From JAAXGX01 sp965221595 (lineage in GTDB: Bacteria > Acidobacteriota > Vicinamibacteria > Vicinamibacterales > UBA8438), in the NCBI GenBank assembly GCA_965221595.1, contig OZ244900.1, positions 1,240,001-1,304,000 of the forward strand: DNA of 64,000 bases, given 5' to 3'. Within the stretch, counting starts at the first letter, position 1. Each line of letters starts with the position of its first letter. A model generated the notes under the pieces. That model saw only the letters and a list, made by a program, of their open reading frames with translations. It made no database searches and was not told the DNA's origin. Shown in pieces: positions 43,598 through 51,740 of this stretch. A program made the translations under genes and the position numbers.

Positions 43598-43627
43598 ATT
43601 GAAGATGCAACGGCACTGCGGAGTCAA
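43598..43627 (-). promoter_or_regulatory. putative promoter of minus-strand uptake operon
   Basis: On the minus strand TTGACT (43627-43622) and TTCAAT (43603-43598) are separated by 18 bases. The -10 ends nine bases before the ATG at 43588, a leaderless or very short leader arrangement. It would drive the two small proteins, the TonB receptor and the hmuSTUV-like genes. Confidence 0.45.
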
Positions 43628-43749
43628 GCGCGGCAGGCCGCGCCGCCCGCCGCGGGGTTGATTCCCTGCGCTCCGTCGGGTCCTTGCCCCGTTTGAGCAG
43701 TTTTGCTAGCGTCGATCACATGGCGCTACGCCCCGAGTCCCTGGTGATG

Positions 43750-43786
43750 GCTTGCGGGGATCCCATTGCCCCGCGCCGCTCGCGCC
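43750..43786 (-). repeat. dispersed GC-rich repeat, copy C
   Basis: A 37-base core in the same orientation as copy B. The plus strand reads GCTTGCGGGGATCCCATTG then CCCCGCGCCGCTCGCGCC. It differs from copies A and B at only a few positions. It lies in the divergent control region between the two arms of the metal-uptake island. The motif GCGCAGACTCC follows within 40 bases here and about 45 bases after copy B, so the conserved unit may extend beyond the core. Confidence 0.7.
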
Positions 43787-43836
43787 CCGCAGGCGTGGAC
43801 GCCGGTGTCGGGCGCAGACTCCAGGTGCAAGAGCGG

Positions 43837-44142
43837 ATGGTCGACAGAGGGTCCGTACAAGCGGCGCGCGCGCGACGCGGCTCCGGCCGGCACGTCCGGA
43901 TCGCCGTTCTGGCGCTGGTGCTGGCCGGCGTCATCACCTCCGATGTCATCTGCTGGGAAGAGCACGAAGTCGACCAGGACTGCGCCGTCTGCCATGTCTG
44001 TCACCAACCTGCAGCCGACGTGTCCGGGTCCCCGCGGATTGGATTCGCAAACGTTCCGGCGTCAATCGCACCGGCTGACGACGGTGAGTGGATCACGTCC
44101 GGTCGCTCCCACCGCCTCCCCGCCCGCGGCCCGCCCGCCTAG
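43837..44142 (+). CDS. small secreted His/Cys protein with RGPPA terminus (3)
   Basis: A 101-residue protein. An arginine-rich N-terminus (ARARRGSGRHVR) precedes the signal helix IAVLALVLAGVITSDVIC. The core EEHEVDQDCAVCHVCHQ has two overlapping CxxC pairs, and the C-terminus is ARGPPA. ATG 43837 was chosen so that the signal helix is near the N-terminus. The in-frame ATG at 43720, just after a TGCTAGCGT element, would instead translate the repeat copy. It is the first gene of the plus arm, upstream of the ZnuD-like receptor. Confidence 0.65.
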   Translation: MVDRGSVQAARARRGSGRHVRIAVLALVLAGVITSDVICWEEHEVDQDCAVCHVCHQPAADVSGSPRIGFANVPASIAPADDGEWITSGRSHRLPARGPPA

Positions 44143-44415
44143 TTCCCGTCACATCCTCCGTTTGCGTCCATCGTTCGTAATCGTTCGTCGACGGAACACG
44201 GCTGTAAGCGCATGAAGGTGCGCCCTGCGTCCAGGGTGCCTGTTCACGACCGACGGTTCAGCATGGCGCCTGCCGACACCGGTCAGCGGTGTCGCGCCTT
44301 CCGCGACTGCTAGGGTGCTGCTTCCCTGCCGCGGTGCCCGGCGCCTTCCCGGCTGCCCTGCGCGATGGAAACGGGAACAAGGTCACGAAGAGTGGCACTC
44401 GGGAAGGGGAATCCG

Positions 44416-46791
44416 ATGTACCGGAAGCGGAATCTGCGGACTCTGGTGTACCGATTGACAGCAACAGGTGTTCGTGCAGCGGCTGCGATGGCCGTCCTCA
44501 CGGCGGTGCCGGTCCTCGCCCAGGAGACCGGCACGGTGCAGGGCACGGTGACACTGGAGGAATACGGGGTCTCCGTTCACGGCGCGGTCGTCCTCGTCGT
44601 GGGCTCGGGCAAGTTCGGGTTGACCGACGAGCGCGGAAGGTTCGCGATTGACGGCGTGCCGGCCGGCTCCTACCAGGTCCTTGCGCAACGCGAGCACCTG
44701 ACCGCGGGACGGCAGACCGTGATTGTCGATCCAGGCCGGGCAGCGACGGTCGACTTCGTGATCGGGCTCTCGCCCATTCACGAGAACGTGACGGTGACCG
44801 CCTCGGTGGACGGCGCCGAGACCACGTTCGAGGCGTTCAACGCGGTCACTACCGTGGACTCGTTCGACATCGCGCGAGAGTCGGCCGCCACGCTCGGAGA
44901 CGCCCTGCAGGACGAGCCGGGCGTTGCCATCCGCAGCTTCGGCCCCGGCGCGAACCGGCCGATTATCCGCGGCTTCGACGGCGACCGGGTGCTGATCCTG
45001 GAGGACGGCGTGCGTACCGGAGACCTGTCGGCCGAGTCCGGCGACCATGGCGTTGCGATCGACCCCAACGGCGCGGAACGCATCGAGATCGTGCGCGGTC
45101 CGGCGACGCTGCTGTACGGCTCGAATGCGGTCGGCGGACTCGTCAACGTGATCACGCCCCAGGAGAGCTACCGCGAGTCGCTGCGCGAGGGCACGCGGGC
45201 GCAGTTGAATGCCGACCTGGGGAGCGCGAACGCGCAGGCAGGCACCAGCGTCGGCCTGCAGCACGCGCGGAACGGCGTGCACTACTGGGCCGGCGGCAGC
45301 CTGCGCCGGACGGAGGACTACGCCACGCCGGCGGGGATCGTCGAGAACTCCGCCACCGAGTCGACGAACGCGCGAGCCGGTATCGGCTGGTCGGGCGACC
45401 GGCTCTTCGCAAGTGCCGGCGTGACGTTGAACGACGGCCGCTACGGCGTGCCGTTCGCCGGGGAGTTCCACGGACACCACGAAGACGAGGGCGGCGACGA
45501 GGGTGAGGCCGGCGACGAGACCGCGATCGCACTCGACTGGCAGCGTCGCGCCGGGCGCGTCGACATCGGCTTCCAGGGCCTTCGCAATCCCGTCATCGAG
45601 GGTGCACGGCTCAGCCTGAACGTCGTGGACTGGCACCATGACGAGCTGGAGACGGAGGCCGGGCTGGAGCGTGTCGGCACGCGCTACGACAACCGGGTCT
45701 ACATCCTCCGCGCCGATGTGGATCAGCAGCAAACGGGGCTCCTGTCGGGGAGGTTCGGCCTCTGGACGCAGATACGGGACTTCCAGGCCTTGGGAGTCGA
45801 GGCGCTGGCGCCGCCGACCGACCTGACGTCCTTCGCGGCCTTTGCCTACGAAGAGCTGGACCTGGGGCGCTTCCGCGTGCAGTTCGGCGGTCGGATCGAC
45901 CGTGACGACTACCAGGTGGCGGAGCGTGGCGGCGGACAGTCGGACGCTGCGGACGACGCCGACCACGATGCGCACGCCGGTGAGGAGGAGGGAGGGGAGC
46001 ATGCTCTCGAGGCCCCCGCCCCGCGCGACCGCGGCTTTGCGGGTGGCTCCGCGTCGGTCGGACTCCATGCGGACCTCGGCGCCGGCAACGCCCTGGTTGC
46101 CAACCTGACGCGCTCCTACCGCGCCCCGGCCATCGAGGAGCTGTACAACTTCGGTCCCCACGTCGGCACACTGTCCTTCGACATCGGCAACCCGGACCTC
46201 GACGCCGAGTCCACCCTCGGACTGGACTTGAGCCTGCGGCACCGGCGGGACCGCGTGCGCGCCGAGCTGAACTTCTTCGTGTACGACACCGACAACTTCA
46301 TCTTCGGCAACCACAGCGGCCTGGTCATCGAAAACCTGCCGGTGTTCGACGTCATGCAGGGCGACAGCCGCTTCACCGGCTTCGACGCACGGGGCAGTGC
46401 CCGGCTCGCCGGACGGACCTGGTTGACGCTCGGTCTCGGGTACGTCGACGCGCGTCTGACGACGACCGACGAGGCGCTGCCGCGGATTCCGCCGCTGCGC
46501 GGCACGCTGAAGCTCGACCTGCCCTACGGTGGGTTCACGCTGAGTCCGCAAGTGGAGTTCGCGGGGCGGCAGGCCGACGTGTTCCGGGGCGAGACCGAGA
46601 CGGAAGGCTATTCCCTGGTCAACCTGCGGGCGTCGTACGTCTGGTCGCGGCAGGACACGGCGCACATCCTGTCGTTCACGGGCTACAACCTGACGAACGC
46701 GCTGTATCGGAACCACACGTCGTTCATCAAGGAACAGGCGCCGGAGATGGGCCGCGCCATTCGGGTGGGTTACGCGGTGCGGTTTCACTAG
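44416..46791 (+). CDS. ZnuD-like TonB-dependent metal receptor
   Basis: A 791-residue outer-membrane receptor. Signal peptide, then a carboxypeptidase-regulatory-like domain (GTVQGTVTLEEYGVSVHGAV). The plug has LGDALQDEPGVAIRSFGPGA, RPIIRGFDGDRVLILEDGVR and VRGPATLLYGSNAVGGLVNV. The barrel ends in VGYAVRFH. Two extracellular-loop segments are rich in His, Asp and Glu: FHGHHEDEGGDEGEAGDE near 351 and DDADHDAHAGEEEGGEH near 512. These are the kind of loops that ZnuD uses to bind zinc; copper is an alternative. The ATG at 44416 follows GGAAGGGGA. The 273 bases upstream hold a short tandem repeat (CGTTCGTAATCGTTCGT) but no recognisable Zur or Fur box. Confidence 0.87.
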   Translation: MYRKRNLRTLVYRLTATGVRAAAAMAVLTAVPVLAQETGTVQGTVTLEEYGVSVHGAVVLVVGSGKFGLTDERGRFAIDGVPAGSYQVLAQREHLTAGRQTVIVDPGRAATVDFVIGLSPIHENVTVTASVDGAETTFEAFNAVTTVDSFDIARESAATLGDALQDEPGVAIRSFGPGANRPIIRGFDGDRVLILEDGVRTGDLSAESGDHGVAIDPNGAERIEIVRGPATLLYGSNAVGGLVNVITPQESYRESLREGTRAQLNADLGSANAQAGTSVGLQHARNGVHYWAGGSLRRTEDYATPAGIVENSATESTNARAGIGWSGDRLFASAGVTLNDGRYGVPFAGEFHGHHEDEGGDEGEAGDETAIALDWQRRAGRVDIGFQGLRNPVIEGARLSLNVVDWHHDELETEAGLERVGTRYDNRVYILRADVDQQQTGLLSGRFGLWTQIRDFQALGVEALAPPTDLTSFAAFAYEELDLGRFRVQFGGRIDRDDYQVAERGGGQSDAADDADHDAHAGEEEGGEHALEAPAPRDRGFAGGSASVGLHADLGAGNALVANLTRSYRAPAIEELYNFGPHVGTLSFDIGNPDLDAESTLGLDLSLRHRRDRVRAELNFFVYDTDNFIFGNHSGLVIENLPVFDVMQGDSRFTGFDARGSARLAGRTWLTLGLGYVDARLTTTDEALPRIPPLRGTLKLDLPYGGFTLSPQVEFAGRQADVFRGETETEGYSLVNLRASYVWSRQDTAHILSFTGYNLTNALYRNHTSFIKEQAPEMGRAIRVGYAVRFH

Positions 46792-46892
46792 ATGCGGTGC
46801 GTTCCACCAGCTGCAGACGGGGCTGCGCCGTGCAGTTCTCGCACCCCGCAACGCCCTTGACCAGCTCGCGCAAACGCGCTACAACGGTCCGT

Positions 46893-47162
46893 ATGCGGCG
46901 ATGCCGATCTGCGTTGTTGCGGTGGGGCGCGGTCTTCGCGCTCGCGCTGCCGGCCGTCGCGCCGACGCCGCACGTCCACGACGCGGCTGAGGGACGCGAC
47001 GACACGTGCGTCCTGTGTGACGTCCAGGGTTCGCCGCTCACCGCTTCCAGCGTCCACGAACACCCCGATCCCGCGGTCGGCGACGGCGCCCCGGCGCACG
47101 TGCCGGGGCATGCCCGCAGCGGGGACATCGACGGGCACGGCTCCCGGGCGCCGCCCGCCTGA
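46893..47162 (+). CDS. small secreted His/Cys protein with RAPPA terminus (4)
   Basis: An 89-residue exported protein. Signal: ALLRWGAVFALALPAVAP. The core TPHVHDAAEGRDDTCVLCDV has HxH followed by CxxC. A His/Asp-rich tail (HEHPDPAV, HVPGHARSGDIDGHG) leads to SRAPPA at the C-terminus. It lies between the ZnuD-like receptor and the ABC transporter genes on the same strand. It shares the plan of the other three small proteins here. Confidence 0.7.
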   Translation: MRRCRSALLRWGAVFALALPAVAPTPHVHDAAEGRDDTCVLCDVQGSPLTASSVHEHPDPAVGDGAPAHVPGHARSGDIDGHGSRAPPA

Positions 47163-47300
47163 CGCCTCGCCGGCAGCCGTGGCTGCCTCGTGCCATTAGT
47201 TTGGTCGTGCCGATCCGCCCGTGGCGCGACCACCGTTCCGCTCTGCATCCATCGGAGGAAGGCGTCCCGGTGATCACATCCGGGACCCTGATTGAGATCC

Positions 47301-48065
47301 ATGACCGAAGCTGTGACGTTGGAGGCGCCGCGCGCGTCGGCAGGCGTCACGTCACCGACCGTTCTCGAAGCGCAGGCGTTGTCGAAGCGCTACGGCGACG
47401 TCGAGGCTGTCGTTGACCTCGATCTCCGCGTCGGACCGTCGGAGATCTACTGCCTGCTGGGTCCGAACGGTGCGGGCAAGACGACCACCATCCACCTCTT
47501 CCTGGGTTTTCTCGAGCCGACGGCGGGGAGCGTGCGCGTGATGGGCCTCGACGTGGCGGCGGCGCCTTTGGCCTCGAAGCGGCATCTGGCCTACGTCCCC
47601 GAGCAGGTCATGCTGTACCGCAACCTCAGCGGCCTCGAGAACCTCGAGTACTTTGCCGCCCTGGGCGGCGGGGGTGCGCTGGATGCGGCGCGGCTCACGG
47701 ACATCCTCGTCGGCGCGGGTCTGCCTCGCGACGCGGTCGGTCAGCGCGTGTCCGAGTACTCCAAGGGCATGCGCCAGAAGGTCGGTATCGCCATCGCCAT
47801 CGCCAAGAACGCCGACGCGCTGCTGCTGGACGAGCCGACGTCCGGGCTCGACCCGCAGGCCTCGAACGAGTTTTCCGCGCTGCTCGAGCGGCTCAGGGAT
47901 CGCGGCGTCGCGGTGCTGATGGCGACCCACGATCTGTTTCGCGCGAAGGAGACCGGCACGCGCGTCGGCATCATGCGGCACGGGCGCCTGGTCAACGAGA
48001 TGAGCACGGACGAGATCGGCCACGCCGACCTCGAACGCATCTACCTGGAGCACATGCACGACTAG
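47301..48065 (+). CDS. ABC transporter ATP-binding protein
   Basis: A 254-residue ATPase of the CcmA/NosF class that energises ABC-2 permeases. Walker A is LGPNGAGKTTT, the Q-loop region YVPEQVMLYRNLSG, the signature YSKGMRQKVGIAIA, Walker B ALLLDEPTSGLDP and the H-loop ATHDLFRAK. The ATG at 47301 was chosen; the nine bases of extra frame start with TTG. It is followed by two permease genes and preceded by the fourth small CxxC protein, suggesting an exporter or envelope-remodelling pump tied to metal uptake. Confidence 0.92.
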   Translation: MTEAVTLEAPRASAGVTSPTVLEAQALSKRYGDVEAVVDLDLRVGPSEIYCLLGPNGAGKTTTIHLFLGFLEPTAGSVRVMGLDVAAAPLASKRHLAYVPEQVMLYRNLSGLENLEYFAALGGGGALDAARLTDILVGAGLPRDAVGQRVSEYSKGMRQKVGIAIAIAKNADALLLDEPTSGLDPQASNEFSALLERLRDRGVAVLMATHDLFRAKETGTRVGIMRHGRLVNEMSTDEIGHADLERIYLEHMHD

Positions 48066-48088
48066 CCGGCAAGGGCTGGGAGCCACCG

Positions 48089-49501
48089 ATGATCAAGCAC
48101 ATCGCCCGGAAGGAGTTCACCGACGTGGTGCGGGACGGCCGTTTCCGCTGGTGCGCGGCCCTCGTGGGAGCGCTCCTCTTGGTCTCGCTGGGAAACGGCT
48201 GGGTCCAGTCGCGCCAGGCGCAGGCCGAGCTCGCCGCCGCGCAGGCCACTGCCCGCGAGCACTGGGAGTCGCAAGGCGAGAAGAACCCGCACTCGGCGGC
48301 CCACTACGGCATCTATGCGTTCAAGCCCCGCCTGGCGCTGTCGTTCGTGGACGCGGGCGTCGACCCCTATACGGGTACCTCGGTCTGGCTGGAGGCGCAC
48401 CGGCAGAACGACTTCCTCATGCGCCCGGCGCAGGACGCGACTGCTGCCCAGCGCATCGGCGCGCTGACGGCGGCGCACGTCCTGCAGCTCCTGGTGCCGC
48501 TGCTCGTCATTCTGCTGACCTTCGGCGCGCTGGCCGGTGAGCGGGAGCAGGGCACGCTGCGCCAGCTCTTGGCCACGGGTGTCGCCCGGTCCGATCTGGC
48601 TCTGGGCAAGGCGCTAGGCATTGCCGGCGCGCTGGCGCTGCTGCTCGTGCCGGCGGCCGTCCTGGGCGCCGCAGCGCTTGTCGTCGGGAGCCCGGGTCCG
48701 GCGGCGTCCCCACTGGCCCGCGGGACGGTCCTGGCCGGCGTGTACCTGGCCTACTTCGCCGCCTTCGTGGGGTTGTCGCTGGCCGTGTCGGCACGGGCCC
48801 ACTCAACCCGCACCGCGCTCGTGGCGTTGCTGGCGGTGTGGGTGGTGAACGGACTCGTGGCGCCGCGTGTGGCGGTGGACCTGTCCAGGTGGATCCACCC
48901 GACGCCTTCCGCAGTCGAGTTCGCACGGACCCTGGAACGCGAGATGGCCGCCGGCGTCGAGGGCATCGAGCGCCCGGACCGGGCGGCGTTGACCGCCCGC
49001 CTCCTGGAGCAACACGGGGTGGAACAGGTCGAGGACCTGCCGGTGAACGACGTGGGGGTCTACCTGCAGGCGAGCGAGGAGTTCGGGAACCGGATCTTCG
49101 ACCGCAACTACGGCGGGCTGTGGGACGCGTTCGAGCGCCAGGGCGTGGTGCACGAGGCGCTAGCGCTGGCGGCCCCGCTGCTCGCGGTCCGCACACTTTC
49201 GATGGGACTGGCCGGGACGGACGTCGAACAGCACCGGCACTTCGCGACAGCCGCCGAGGCGTACCGCCGGAATCTGATGCGGCAGATGAACGGCGACCTG
49301 GCCGAGAACTCCCGCAGCGGTGACTTCGCGTACGTCGCCGGGCCCGACCTCTGGGCGCAGGTGCCGCCCCTGGAGTACGACGCTCCCACGCTGGGCTGGG
49401 TCCTGAACAACCGGATTCTGTCGCTTCTCGTGCTGGGGCTGTGGCTGGTCGGCGCGGTACTGGCCGCCGCGGCCGGTGCGCGCCGCGCGGAGGTGGCGTA
49501 G
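48089..49501 (+). CDS. ABC-2 type permease, DUF3526 family (1)
   Basis: A 470-residue inner-membrane protein. It has an N-terminal transmembrane helix (CAALVGALLLVSLGNGW), a large extracytoplasmic loop (about 35-130), then five helices of the ABC-2 fold including GALAGEREQGTLRQLLATGV, the conserved cytoplasmic helix. A second periplasmic region lies at 270-430, before the last helix. This is the DUF3526 plan, often found in pairs next to TonB receptors. The substrate is unknown. The gene begins 23 bases after the ATPase gene. Confidence 0.85.
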   Translation: MIKHIARKEFTDVVRDGRFRWCAALVGALLLVSLGNGWVQSRQAQAELAAAQATAREHWESQGEKNPHSAAHYGIYAFKPRLALSFVDAGVDPYTGTSVWLEAHRQNDFLMRPAQDATAAQRIGALTAAHVLQLLVPLLVILLTFGALAGEREQGTLRQLLATGVARSDLALGKALGIAGALALLLVPAAVLGAAALVVGSPGPAASPLARGTVLAGVYLAYFAAFVGLSLAVSARAHSTRTALVALLAVWVVNGLVAPRVAVDLSRWIHPTPSAVEFARTLEREMAAGVEGIERPDRAALTARLLEQHGVEQVEDLPVNDVGVYLQASEEFGNRIFDRNYGGLWDAFERQGVVHEALALAAPLLAVRTLSMGLAGTDVEQHRHFATAAEAYRRNLMRQMNGDLAENSRSGDFAYVAGPDLWAQVPPLEYDAPTLGWVLNNRILSLLVLGLWLVGAVLAAAAGARRAEVA

Positions 49502-49503
49502 CC

Positions 49504-50934
49504 GTGTTGCTGCGGACGGTCCTGCGGAACGAGTGGCGTCTGCTCGCGGCCGACCGGGCACTGCGGATCGTGCTCGTGATCTTCGCCGCCTTCTTCGTCT
49601 ACGCGCTGGCCAACGGCATGGCCTGGGAGCGCTTCCAGGTGAGGACGATAGAGGCCGCGCGGACCGGCAACGCCGAGCGCGTGCAGCGCCTGGAGCAGCA
49701 GCTGGCCGACATCGCGAACGGCGCACAGCCGTCCTCGCCCTTCGCCGATCCCCGCGCCCCCAACGTCCTGGGCGGTGCCCGCGGCGCCCACACCGCGACG
49801 CTGCCGCCCGGCCCCCTGGCCGCCCTGGCGGTGGGTCAGAGCGACCTGCTGCCGTACTACTACGACGTCAGCATCTACACCAACGAGTCGTCCTTCCAGC
49901 AGAACGGCGAGGTCGAAAACCCCCTCAACCTCATGGTGGGCCGCTTCGACCTGGCCTTCGTCACGGTGTACCTGCTGCCGCTGCTCGTGCTGGCCCTCAG
50001 CTTCAACGTCCTTTCCGAGGAGCGCGAGCGCGGGACGCTCGCCCTGACGCTGTCGCAGCCCGTGTCGGCCCGCCAAGTGGTGGGTGCGAAGCTGGCGTTT
50101 CGGGCGCTGCTGGTCGTCGGGCTGGCGGCGGGCGTTTCGCTGGTCGGCATCCTGGCCAGCGGCGGCCTGGCAGCGCCCGGCCAGGTGCTTCTCTGGTGTG
50201 TGGCGGTAACCCTGTACGCGCTGTTCTGGTTCGCCCTCGCGGCGTGGGTGAACAGCCTGCGGCGGTCCTCCGCCTGGAACGCGACGGTCCTGGTGGGCGC
50301 GTGGCTCGTGCTGGTGGTGGTGCTCCCGGCCGCAATCAACATCGCGGCCGGCCTGCTGCACCCCCTGCCGTCGCGCGTGGAGATGATCACGGCCCAGCGC
50401 GAAGCTTCGAACGACGCGGTGAACCGCCGCAGCGAACTCCTCGCGCGCTACCTGGAGGACCATCCGGAGATGGCCAGCGGCGTGGTGGCCGACGAGCCCG
50501 GCCTGGGCGCGCTCGCCTGGGCGGCCACGGACGCCGTCAACGGGCACCTGGAGCAGGTGACGGCTGTGCACGCCGCGCGCCGCGCCGAGCAGCTCGCGTT
50601 GATCGGCCGCTACCGCTTCCTCTCGCCGGCGCTCCTGACGCAGGAGGTGCTCATCGACGCCGCGGGGACAGGCGATGCGCGCTTCGCCCGCTTCCGTTCG
50701 CAGGTACGAGCCTTTGCCGAGCAGTGGCGGCAGTTCTTCGTGCCGGCGATCCTCGCCGACGAGCGCATGACGGCAGCCGTCCTGCCCGGCGTGCCGAGTT
50801 TCCGGTTCGTGGACGAGCAGCCGGTCGACGTCGCCCGGCGCGCAGCGGTGCCGCTGCTGGTCCTGGGCGTGCTGGTCGCCCTGGCAGGCGTCGGCGCCGC
50901 GGTCGGCCTCGGGCGGGTGCGCGGAGTGGTCTGA
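49504..50934 (+). CDS. ABC-2 type permease, DUF3526 family (2)
   Basis: A 476-residue permease and paralogue of the preceding gene, started at GTG 49504 two bases after its stop, so translation is coupled. It shows an N-terminal helix (IVLVIFAAFFVYALANGM) and a large periplasmic loop containing SDLLPYYYDVSIYTNE. The ABC-2 core has LSEERERGTLALTLSQPVS, WVNSLRRSSAWNA and a last helix LGVLVALAGVGAAVGLG. It probably forms a heterodimer with permease 1, energised by the upstream ATPase. Confidence 0.85.
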   Translation: MLLRTVLRNEWRLLAADRALRIVLVIFAAFFVYALANGMAWERFQVRTIEAARTGNAERVQRLEQQLADIANGAQPSSPFADPRAPNVLGGARGAHTATLPPGPLAALAVGQSDLLPYYYDVSIYTNESSFQQNGEVENPLNLMVGRFDLAFVTVYLLPLLVLALSFNVLSEERERGTLALTLSQPVSARQVVGAKLAFRALLVVGLAAGVSLVGILASGGLAAPGQVLLWCVAVTLYALFWFALAAWVNSLRRSSAWNATVLVGAWLVLVVVLPAAINIAAGLLHPLPSRVEMITAQREASNDAVNRRSELLARYLEDHPEMASGVVADEPGLGALAWAATDAVNGHLEQVTAVHAARRAEQLALIGRYRFLSPALLTQEVLIDAAGTGDARFARFRSQVRAFAEQWRQFFVPAILADERMTAAVLPGVPSFRFVDEQPVDVARRAAVPLLVLGVLVALAGVGAAVGLGRVRGVV

Positions 50935-51245
50935 TCGCGGACTGTGCGCACGGACCAGCGGCCGTGCGGAGCCGTCGGGCCTGCCGACGCGCCCCGGCCG
51001 CCGCAGCTTGCAGCGGGCCCCCGGATCGACTGGAAGGTCTGCACCCGGCCGCCGCGCCGGCTTCGGCCCGCCTCCGGCCGGTAACCCCGTCCCGCGCCCC
51101 CCGGCCCGCCTCCGGCCTGGTCGTTGCCCCGACGTCGTATGCAGCGCCCCCTGCCCGCGACGTGAGCGGCGCTCCGACCCTGCGCGACACCCGGCTGCCT
51201 TGCGGGCCGAGCGCCGCAGCGAGGCGCACGGCAACGGAATTACGA
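50935..51245. other. non-coding GC-rich gap
   Basis: About 310 bases between the permease gene and the hsp20 promoter region. All six frames give only arginine/proline-rich shadow translations. Two direct repeats of GGCCCGCCTCCGGCC (near 51064 and 51102) are visible. No gene, RNA or clear terminator was recognised. Confidence 0.5.
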
Positions 51246-51261
51246 TGGCAAGCCGCTTGCA
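51246..51261 (+). promoter_or_regulatory. sigma-54-like promoter ahead of hsp20
   Basis: TGGCAAGCCGCTTGCA matches TGGCAC-N5-TTGCA except for one base, with correct GG-GC spacing, 35 bases before the ATG of hsp20. The same bases also form an inverted repeat GCAAGC-C-GCTTGC, so it could instead be an operator. Confidence 0.4.
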
Positions 51262-51295
51262 TCTCGTTCGGTGACTGCGACACGGAGGTCACACG

Positions 51296-51700
51296 ATGGA
51301 ACGGCTCTTCGAAGGCATGCGAGGCGGTCGACCTCGGCTGTGGCATGACTTCGAAGTCCAGGGCGGGTGGCTGCCCGACATCGAGGTATTCGAACAGAAG
51401 GGGCAACTGGTCGTACGAGCCGACGTCCCCGGCATGTCCAAGGACGACGTCACGGTGACCATCGGCGACGCCACGTTGACGATCGAGGGCGAGCGCAAGC
51501 TCGACCGGGAGGACAGGCGCCAGGGCTGCTATCGGTGCGAGCGGGCCTACGGCCACTTCCGCCGGTGCCTCGGGCTTCCCGACGGGGTGGAGGTCGAGAA
51601 GGCGCGGGCGAGCTTCAAGGACGTTGTTCTCGAGGTGACGATGCCCGCACCCCGGTCCGCCGAGAAGCAGGGCCGTCGACTGGATATCGTCGGCGCGTAG
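51296..51700 (+). CDS. Hsp20/alpha-crystallin small heat-shock protein
   Basis: A 134-residue ATP-independent holdase. The alpha-crystallin domain covers residues about 25-115: WLPDIEVFEQKGQLVVRADV, PGMSKDDVTVTIGDATLTIE, GERK, RAYGHFRRCLGLPDGVEVEK and ASFKDVVLEVTMPAP. The I-x-I-type tail is weak (LDIVGA). Two Cys in GCYRCERA are unusual for the family. It has a GGAGG site nine bases before the ATG and a sigma-54-like element upstream. The kinase gene begins 40 bases downstream in the same direction. Confidence 0.92.
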   Translation: MERLFEGMRGGRPRLWHDFEVQGGWLPDIEVFEQKGQLVVRADVPGMSKDDVTVTIGDATLTIEGERKLDREDRRQGCYRCERAYGHFRRCLGLPDGVEVEKARASFKDVVLEVTMPAPRSAEKQGRRLDIVGA

Positions 51701-51740
51701 GCCGCGCCTTGCGGAGCAGCGCCGAGGAGGCGGCGGATGT

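Noticed and set aside
43310..44142. CxxCH motifs (CDACH, CAVCH) as c-type haem sites
   Set aside because: The two sister proteins have CIVCC and CVLCD, so the His is not conserved in the family. The proteins are also very short.
50935..51245. Possible coding sequence in the gap before hsp20
   Set aside because: Only proline/arginine-rich frames without start signals or motifs.
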